Shown one piece after another: positions 6,977 to 10,568 of a stretch of DNA of 10,568 bases; position 1 is the stretch's first letter, and every line of letters starts with the position of its first letter. Below the pieces are notes generated by a model. The model had not been told where the DNA came from. It worked only from the letters and a program-made list of their open reading frames with translations, and made no database searches. The stretch is from UBA7656 sp040755335. GTDB taxonomy: Bacteria > Acidobacteriota > Blastocatellia > UBA7656. Made by a program: the position numbers and the translations under genes. The stretch is from positions 1 through 10,568 of the forward strand of contig JBFMAU010000269.1 in assembly GCA_040755335.1 (NCBI GenBank), in the 5' to 3' direction.

Positions 6977-7005
6977 AGTATATGCTAAACCCGAAACGGG
7001 TTCAA
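6977..7005 (-). promoter_or_regulatory. Predicted promoter of the 55-aa gene
   Basis: On the - strand: TTGAAC (7005-7000), spacer of 17 bp, TATACT (6982-6977; 5/6 match). The ATG at 6967 starts 10 bases after the -10 box, leaving a leader of about zero to three bases. The spacer and -35 box are covered by the first palindromic unit (6988-7002), an ideal place for repression. Confidence 0.45.
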
Positions 7006-7034
7006 CCTGTTTTGGGTTTAACCTGATTCGGGAT
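6988..7034. promoter_or_regulatory. Three tandem 15-bp palindromic units (candidate XRE operators)
   Basis: AACCCGAAACGGGTT (6988-7002, perfect dyad with 6-bp arms), AACCTGTTTTGGGTT (7004-7018) and AACCTGATTCGGGAT (7020-7034) follow one another at an exact 16-bp step. They lie between the divergent 55-aa gene and the XRE gene and overlap both predicted promoters. Tandem dyads in a divergent control region are the classical layout of operators for a small HTH repressor. The alternative is a dispersed palindromic repeat, since similar AACCGTT dyads occur in the foldback at 4801-4951. Confidence 0.45.
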
Positions 7035-7041
7035 TTATAGT
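7012..7041 (+). promoter_or_regulatory. Predicted promoter of the XRE gene
   Basis: TTGGGT (7012-7017), an 18-bp spacer and TATAGT (7036-7041; 5/6 match). The GTG start at 7048 is 7 bases after the -10 box, again implying a leaderless message. The -35 box is weak (3/6), so the call depends mainly on the -10 box and its spacing. Confidence 0.35.
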
Positions 7042-7047
7042 AAGCGC

Positions 7048-7290
7048 GTGACGAAATCGGTCTTCACGAAAAGATACAGCCTTTTCCTTTCCATCCTTGC
7101 TACTCTTCGCAATGACAAAGGACTTTCTCAAGCTCAGTTGGCTAAGAAGTTGAAAAAACCACAATCGTTCGTTTCCAAGTATGAGCGCGGCGAGCGCAGG
7201 TTAGACTTGATCGAATTTCTTGATGTGGTAAAAGTCTTAGAGGCTGACCCATGCGAGGTTATCAAGAAACTTGTGGAGTCGCCAAAGTAA
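7048..7290 (+). CDS. XRE-family helix-turn-helix transcriptional regulator (80 aa)
   Basis: A compact Cro/C1-type DNA-binding protein. Residues 12-70 form the five-helix HTH domain, with LRNDKGLSQAQLAKKLKKPQ (helices 1-3) and SFVSKYERGERRLDLIEFLD containing the recognition helix and the characteristic YERGERR turn. The N-terminal MTKSVFTKRYSLFLSIL matches the usual start of this subgroup. I therefore accept GTG at 7048: an in-frame TGA lies just upstream and no ATG is available. No Shine-Dalgarno is present, but a TATAGT box ends six bases before the GTG, consistent with a leaderless transcript. It is divergent from the 55-aa gene. Stand-alone XRE proteins of this size are common in mobile elements, restriction-modification and toxin-antitoxin loci. 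It probably represses its own promoter and the divergent one through the tandem palindromes at 6988-7034. Confidence 0.85.
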   Translation: MTKSVFTKRYSLFLSILATLRNDKGLSQAQLAKKLKKPQSFVSKYERGERRLDLIEFLDVVKVLEADPCEVIKKLVESPK

Positions 7291-7338
7291 ACAAACGCAC
7301 CCCAAATCGTACAACACAAATTCTGTCGTGGCACAGCA

Positions 7339-7541
7339 TCCTAACGGGGCTGCGGATAAGCGAACGGGCGCGACCTTTTGGCACAAATCGCTTTTATGCC
7401 CGTTCGCTTCATCCACAGTTCGACCACCTCACTCGCGCCCTGCTCCACTAGAGCCAAGAGCGCGGCGGTGGGAGTTGCAAACGAACAGCGCACGCGACGA
7501 TTCGCCGCGATCAAAGGGATTTATCCGCAGCCCCGTTCGAC
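7339..7541 (-). repeat. Long attC-like inverted repeat (203 bp)
   Basis: AACGGGGCTGCGGATAA (7343-7359) and TTATCCGCAGCCCCGTT (7521-7537) are perfect 17-bp reverse complements. Read on the - strand, the outer ends give R''-like GTCGAAC (7541-7535) and R'-like GTTAGGA (7345-7339), each one base off the RYYYAAC/GTTRRRY integron core. Inside is a second hairpin, GCGAACGGGC/GCCCGTTCGC, near 7360-7395. The segment GATAAGC-GAAC-GGGCGCGAC (from 7355) recurs in variant form near 7563. There is no convincing gene inside. It may be a degenerate attC with a long variable loop, or an unrelated foldback. Confidence 0.45.
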
Positions 7542-7593
7542 CGATTGCGAATACCTTACCCCGTGATAAGCCGACCGGGCGCGACTCCGGTCG

Positions 7594-7657
7594 GTCGAAC
7601 GCCCTGGCGCTCAGCGGGGGGCGCCTTTTGCCCGTCCGCTGCAGCGCCGTGTTAGAC
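7594..7657 (-). other. Integron attC-like recombination site
   Basis: On the - strand the order is R'' GTCTAAC (7657-7651, exact RYYYAAC), 2-base spacer, L'' GGCGCTGCAGCGG (7648-7636), an 18-base loop, L' CCGCTGAGCGCC (7617-7606), 5-base spacer, R' GTTCGAC (7600-7594, one mismatch to GTTRRRY). L'' and L' pair fully except for a single unpaired G in L'', which is the extrahelical base that gives attC sites their strand and orientation specificity. The total length of 64 bp is normal. A small - strand gene ends 34 bases upstream, as in a cassette. It is visually similar to widespread environmental attC or foldback sequences. Confidence 0.6.
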
Positions 7658-7691
7658 AGTCGCTTCTCGTATGAGGTCCGTAGGCTCCCAT

Positions 7692-7838
7692 CTACCTCCA
7701 AATCTGGACAGCCACCGCGGCGCCGATCAACAGCGCGGCCAAAACCCAGGCGAAAGCGACCCAGCGGCGATGGATCGGGTCCGCTGAGTCGTATGTGTAG
7801 TGGATGCCCAAGAAGTCCCGAAACGTTTTTTTGGCCAT
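7692..7838 (-). CDS. Small single-pass membrane protein (48 aa), probable cassette gene
   Basis: No family is recognised. The ATG at 7838 is preceded, with a 6-base gap, by AGGAGG (within AAAGGAGG), the strongest ribosome-binding site in the window, and this is the main reason to believe the gene. The N-terminal half is polar and charged (MAKKTFRDFLGIHYTYDSAD, PIHRR). Residues 26-46 (WVAFAWVLAALLIGAAVAVQ) form one membrane helix, followed by IWR. Positive charges before the helix suggest the N-terminus stays in the cytoplasm. The gene lies between a GTTAGAC core (7867-7861, - strand) and the attC-like site whose R'' begins 34 bases after its stop. That is the order expected of an integron cassette of about 267 bp. 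Small hydrophobic cassette proteins often have unknown function. Confidence 0.65.
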   Translation of the reverse strand: MAKKTFRDFLGIHYTYDSADPIHRRWVAFAWVLAALLIGAAVAVQIWR

Positions 7839-7860
7839 AACATGCCTCCTTTGATGGTCT

Positions 7861-7921
7861 GTCTAACAAGATGTAGACGGCATGGCAGGGCATATACTAT
7901 GCGATGCCTGCATCTACATCT
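7861..7921 (-). repeat. Hairpin ending in a GTTAGAC core (possible upstream attC or attachment site)
   Basis: On the - strand, GATGTAGA (about 7921-7914) pairs with TCTACATC (7877-7870). Between them GCAGGCAT pairs with ATGCCCTGC leaving one unpaired base, and after two bases the strand reads GTTAGAC (7867-7861), a perfect R' core. The matching R'' (RYYYAAC) is missing on the far side (GCATCCA instead), so this is either a decayed attC or a single-core, attI-like or secondary site. It marks the upstream boundary of the presumed cassette. Confidence 0.4.
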
Positions 7922-8270
7922 GGATGCTTTCGATCAATCTGGCATATAGAAGTAGATGCTTTACGGGTCTCTATTATTATATGCTTCCTTCGCCGCTACT
8001 CTTTCAGAGATGCCCGACTTCATTGCCCGGAGCCAACCTGAGATTAAAACTAATCCAGCAGCCTTGAATGGGGAGGCTGCTCTATGAAGACCGCGCAATA
8101 ATACGCCTGAGCGTGCGCAAAATCAATCAGATTTTTCTCACCCTGAGCGCGTCACATACAACACCGCTCGACTCGTTTTGATGAAGCCTGATTGAGAGAA
8201 TGTTCTGTCAGGTAATATGTCTGGTAGTCATGAAAAGGTAAGGCTCAAGTCTGTAGGAAAAGCCTGAGAG
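7922..8270. other. Intergenic region without a recognisable gene
   Basis: Only short frames with poor start signals were found on either strand. The one structure seen is an 8-bp hairpin, AGCAGCCT (8057-8064) and AGGCTGCT (8074-8081) with a 9-base loop. It lacks a following T-run on either strand, so I do not call it a terminator. No integrase, tRNA or array repeat is visible. Confidence 0.5.
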
Positions 8271-8362
8271 CTTCTGAGGCTCGCCCGCCAGTCTCACGCT
8301 TTCGCGCGGTTGATATCTTCTGAGGCTCGCATGCTTCTCTCACGCATTCGCGCGGCTGCAAG
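8271..8362. repeat. 46-bp tandem duplication (two copies)
   Basis: Copies at 8271-8316 and 8317-8362 begin CTTCTGAGGCTCGC and share TCTCACGC and TTCGCGCGG at the same offsets, with about 36 of 46 positions equal. It lies 48 bp downstream of the eda stop. No coding potential is seen; it is probably a duplicated intergenic repeat. Confidence 0.6.
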
Positions 8363-8410
8363 CGCCAATGCCTATCAGCTTTTCCTTCCTTCAATGTTCG
8401 ATATTTCAAG

Positions 8411-8441
8411 TCATGCGGGCGGGCCGCCCGCGCTCCCAGGG
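8411..8441. repeat. REP-like palindrome forming the 3' end of eda
   Basis: GCGGGCGG (8415-8422) and CCGCCCGC (8424-8431) form an 8-bp dyad around one base, flanked by CGCTCCCAGGG (8431-8441). Read with the gene it encodes PGSAGGPPA and the stop. CTGGGAGCGCGGGC resembles the CTGGGGGCGCACGC ends of the 3582-3693 element, hinting at one repeat family. It may also act as a transcript-end hairpin. Confidence 0.5.
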
Positions 8442-9085
8442 TTGCGTGCCTCTTTCACAATGTCTATAAACTGACGCGCCCTTTCCGTGATCAATTCGGC
8501 TCGACCTTCGCGGAGAGCTTTTATATCCACGAGGTCCGCTCCGACTCCGAGCGCGCTTGCTCCGGCTCGGATGAAATCAGCGGCAGTCTTGAGCGAAACT
8601 CCTCCCGTCGGCACCATCTCTATCTGCGGCAGAGGAGCTTTGAGCGCCTTGATATAACTCGCCCCTCCGAGATTGCCCGCCGGGAACACCTTCACGAAGT
8701 CAGCGCCCGCCTTCCATGCCTGAACTACTTCCGTAGGAGTCAACGCTCCGGGCATAACCGCTATTTCGTACCGGCGACAACATACGATCGTGTCAACGTC
8801 GAGCGCAGGGCTGACTACGAATTGCGCGCCCGCCAGTATGCAGGCCCGCGCCGTCTCTGCATCAAGCACCGTCCCCGCGCCGACCAAAACATCCGAGCCG
8901 AAACGCTCGGCTACCTCTTCGATCACTCGCACCGCTCCCGGAACAGTCATCGTGATTTCAAGAATCGAAATGCCGCCTTCTCTGATGGCATCGATTGCCC
9001 GCATAGCTTCGTCCGCAGAAGCCGCGCGCACGACGGGGATGATGCCCGTCTCGGTGATCCATCGAATGACTTCTGATTTGTTCAT
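8411..9085 (-). CDS. eda: 2-dehydro-3-deoxy-phosphogluconate (KDPG) aldolase
   Basis: Cytoplasmic class I aldolase that splits KDPG into pyruvate and glyceraldehyde-3-phosphate; many members also accept 4-hydroxy-2-oxoglutarate. The 224-residue TIM barrel shows the Schiff-base Lys132 in FVKVFPAGN, the general acid/base Glu43 in LEITMT, GAGTV (69-73) and the phosphate-binding PTGGV (159-163). The Arg49 position of the E. coli enzyme is Thr here, as in a common bacterial subgroup, so KDPGal activity is not excluded. The start is ATG 9085, set by GGAGGAGGG directly before it; a longer in-frame reading to 9148 runs into a foldback element. The last residues, NPGSAGGPPA, come from a palindromic repeat and extend beyond the usual C-terminus. 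It follows kdgK on the same strand, giving a KDG-degrading pair. Confidence 0.93.
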   Translation of the reverse strand: MNKSEVIRWITETGIIPVVRAASADEAMRAIDAIREGGISILEITMTVPGAVRVIEEVAERFGSDVLVGAGTVLDAETARACILAGAQFVVSPALDVDTIVCCRRYEIAVMPGALTPTEVVQAWKAGADFVKVFPAGNLGGASYIKALKAPLPQIEMVPTGGVSLKTAADFIRAGASALGVGADLVDIKALREGRAELITERARQFIDIVKEARNPGSAGGPPA

Positions 9086-9147
9086 CCCTCCTCCGATCAG
9101 CGAGGAAATCCGCGAAGAGGTGAAATGATGCTTTTGCCTTGTGGCCA

Positions 9148-9352
9148 CTCAGTCGCGTGAGCGACGACCTGACTGTAGCCGTGTGCTTCAGCGCACGGTC
9201 GGGCCAGAGGAGATATCCGCGTCGCGTTAGCGACGATTGAGTCCTTTCGACTGAGGATTCAACCGTCGCTCGCGCGACGAGATTATTGACGCTCCCCGAC
9301 TGACCGCGCACTGAAGTACGCGGCTAAACTCAAACGCCGCTACGCGGCTGAG
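9148..9352. repeat. 205-bp nested foldback element between kdgK and eda
   Basis: The whole interval is a near-symmetrical inverted repeat centred near 9250. Outer arms CTCAGTCGCGTGAGCG (9148) and, in reverse complement, CTCAGCCGCGTAGCGG (from 9352) match. Inside them TAGCCGTGTGCTTCAGC (9176) matches TAGCCGCGTACTTCAGT (from 9326), and then CGTCGCGTTAGCGACGATTG (9220) matches CGTCGCGCGAGCGACGGTTG. Four local hairpins of the form GTCGC-nnnn-GCGAC or GCCGC-tac-GCGGC are embedded. CTTTTGCCTT occurs on both flanks (9131-9140 and 9365-9374), possibly target-derived. No coding capacity. It separates the two genes of the pathway and could attenuate readthrough from kdgK to eda. Confidence 0.7.
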
Positions 9353-9376
9353 GAGTTACTTTGCCTTTTGCCTTCC

Positions 9377-10481
9377 TCACCTCGACACTCGCGCCGTTCC
9401 GCCTTTCATCGCGCGCTCGACTTCTTCAAGCGTCGCCATAGTCGTATCTCCCGGAGTCGTCATCGCAAGCGCGCCGTGAGCCGCTCCGCATTCTACCGCC
9501 CACTGCGGGCCGCGCCCTTCGATCAATCCGTAAATCAACCCCGATGCGAATGAATCTCCTCCGCCTACGCGGTCGAATATCTCAAGGCTTTCGCGCGTCG
9601 CCGCCCTGTAAAACTCGCTCGCGAAATAACAGACCGCGCCCCAGTCGTTGATCGTCGCTGTGCGCGCGTTTCTCAAAGTCGTCGCCACAACCTTGAAGTT
9701 CGGAAATTCTTTGACCGCGCGCTCGATCATCCGTTTGAAACTTTCAGCTTCGAGTTTCAAACGGATGCTCATCCAGTCCTTCCACCTCGAAACCGAGCGC
9801 GGAGGTGAAGTCCTCTTCATTGCCTATCATCACGTCGACGAGGGGCGCTATCTCGCGATTCGTTTCTCTTGCGCGCTCGGGGCCGCCGATTCCCTTCCAC
9901 AGCGAATCGCGATAATTGAGATCATAAGAAACCACCGCGCCGTAACGCTTGGCCGCCTCCATGGCTTCTCTTGCGACTGCGGGCGTAGTCTCGGAGAGCG
10001 CGGCGAATATGCCTCCGGTGTGAAACCATCGCGCGCCCTCGCGACCGAAAATTTCTTCCCAATCGATATCGCCGGGTCGAAGCTGCGAGACCGCCGTGTG
10101 TCCGCGGTCTGAGCAGCCGAGCGCGGCGCGAAGCCCGAATCCGCGCTCGGTGAAATTCAATCCGTTGCGCGCCGCGCGGCCCACGCCGTTACACTTCACC
10201 CATCGAACGTGCGATTGATCGACTCCGCCCTGATAAATCAAGTCTTCAATCAAACGCCCGACAGGATTATCAGCGAGCGCAGTCACGATGGCCGTATCCT
10301 TGCGAAAGCACCGCTTCAATCCGCGAGCTACGTTGTACTCGCCTCCGCCTTCCCACACGCGAAAAGAGCGCGCGGTGTGTATGCGCCCTTCGCCCGGATC
10401 GAGGCGCAGCATCCCTTCGCCGAGGCTGACCAAATCCCATCGGCAATTCGTTTTCGGTTTTATGTTCAATGCTTCTGTCAT
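9377..10481 (-). pseudogene. kdgK: 2-keto-3-deoxygluconate kinase (PfkB family), frameshifted
   Basis: PfkB/ribokinase-fold enzyme that phosphorylates 2-keto-3-deoxygluconate to KDPG, the substrate of the neighbouring Eda. The first frame, from ATG 10481, carries PfkB motif 1 (WEGGGEYNVARGLKRC, 43-58), NGLNFTERGFG (106-116), FDLNYR-like YDLNYR (186-191) and NEEDF, then reaches a stop after GLDEHPFETRS. A second frame, open from 9820, resumes with LKLEAESFKRMIERAV, VVATTLRNARTATINDWG and the catalytic DRVGGGDSFASG (the last Asp is the base). Start to final stop is 1105 bases, one more than a multiple of three. The break falls within a perfect 15-bp inverted repeat (9728-9767). Either the gene is inactive, or a base was added in sequencing. 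No strong Shine-Dalgarno precedes the ATG. Everything else is well conserved, so the lesion is recent. Confidence 0.85.
9728..9767. repeat. Perfect 15-bp inverted repeat at the kdgK frameshift
   Basis: CATCCGTTTGAAACT (9728-9742) and AGTTTCAAACGGATG (9753-9767) are exact reverse complements separated by ten bases. The left copy encodes the conserved SFKRMI of the kinase in the second frame. The right copy, which is earlier in the gene, replaces codons where the family usually has two other residues and carries the extra base. A quasi-palindrome corrected to a perfect one by template switching would give exactly this. Confidence 0.75.
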
Positions 10482-10568
10482 CAAGGGTGCAAATAAGAGC
10501 GGGGCTGAAAATCATGCTGCGGCTTGACCATTTCAATTCAGGTATGATCGCTCAAAGCCAGCCCAAAT
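10482..10568. other. Upstream region of kdgK (right edge)
   Basis: Eighty-seven bases up to the window edge. I see no gene, no clear promoter pair and no good match to a GntR operator here; the real control region may extend past the edge. Confidence 0.4.

Noticed and set aside
6988..7034. CRISPR-like array
   Set aside because: Units are 15 bp, palindromic and separated by one base; there are no spacers.
7429..7893. 154-codon - strand frame and 189-codon + strand frame (7271-7840) across the attC-like region
   Set aside because: Both run through inverted repeats, are Arg/Pro/Ser-rich with no domain, and conflict with the small gene at 7692-7838 that has a perfect ribosome-binding site.
7961..8044. 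- strand fragment reading LRAMKSGISERVAAKEAYNN, faintly like the C-terminal part of tyrosine recombinases (GISERVAM)
   Set aside because: Only a handful of residues agree, catalytic residues are absent and the frame stops at once; too weak to claim an integrase remnant, though tempting beside attC-like sites.
8057..8081. 8-bp hairpin as a transcription terminator
   Set aside because: No T-run follows on either strand and no gene ends nearby.
9086..9148. Longer start for eda at 9148
   Set aside because: The extra 21 residues reach into the foldback element and lack family similarity; GGAGGAGGG places the start at 9085.

Overview
The window looks like a chromosomal segment of a Gram-negative-type, moderately GC-rich bacterium, most likely an acidobacterium of the Blastocatellia kind. 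This is an inference. It rests on a bactofilin, a ClpC, a KDG kinase/KDPG aldolase pair and, above all, intergenic foldback repeats and a repeat-derived C-terminal tail of a style I associate with such genomes. Nothing in the sequence proves the taxon.

Layout, left to right. (1) 1-2146, + strand: the 3' part of clpC, an AAA+ unfoldase cut by the window edge. (2) 2170-3489, - strand: an exported di-haem cytochrome c peroxidase with a TTG start. (3) 3582-3693: a 112-bp inverted-repeat element. (4) 3703-4520, - strand: a bactofilin gene coupled by a TGATG overlap to an unrecognised 132-residue protein. (5) 4801-4951: a 151-bp nested foldback element, followed by an octamer repeat. (6) 5227-5988, + strand: a GntR/FCD regulator, convergent with (7) a nucleotidyltransferase-fold gene at 5994-6587, - strand. 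(8) 6521-7290: two very short - strand ORFs (45 and 55 codons) and a divergent XRE regulator. Each has a promoter-like sequence placed so that the transcript would be nearly or fully leaderless. Three tandem 15-bp palindromic units lie in the divergent control region. (9) 7339-7922: a structure-rich stretch that reads as an integron-type cassette remnant. It holds a near-canonical attC, a longer attC-like inverted repeat, and a 48-residue single-helix membrane protein with a perfect Shine-Dalgarno sequence. No integrase gene is visible. (10) 7923-8410: no gene seen, but a 46-bp tandem duplication. (11) 8411-10481, - strand: kdgK (frameshifted), a 205-bp foldback element, then eda.

How the genes fit together. 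KdgK would phosphorylate 2-keto-3-deoxygluconate and Eda would split KDPG to pyruvate and glyceraldehyde-3-phosphate, a standard end to hexuronate or polysaccharide breakdown. The GntR/FCD protein belongs to a family that often controls such pathways, but it sits 2.4 kb away and the link is a guess. The kdgK reading frame is broken by one extra base exactly beside a perfect 15-bp inverted repeat, which points to a template-switch mutation. The most unusual region is 6.5-7.9 kb, where accessory small genes, leaderless promoters, tandem operators and attC-like sites are packed together.
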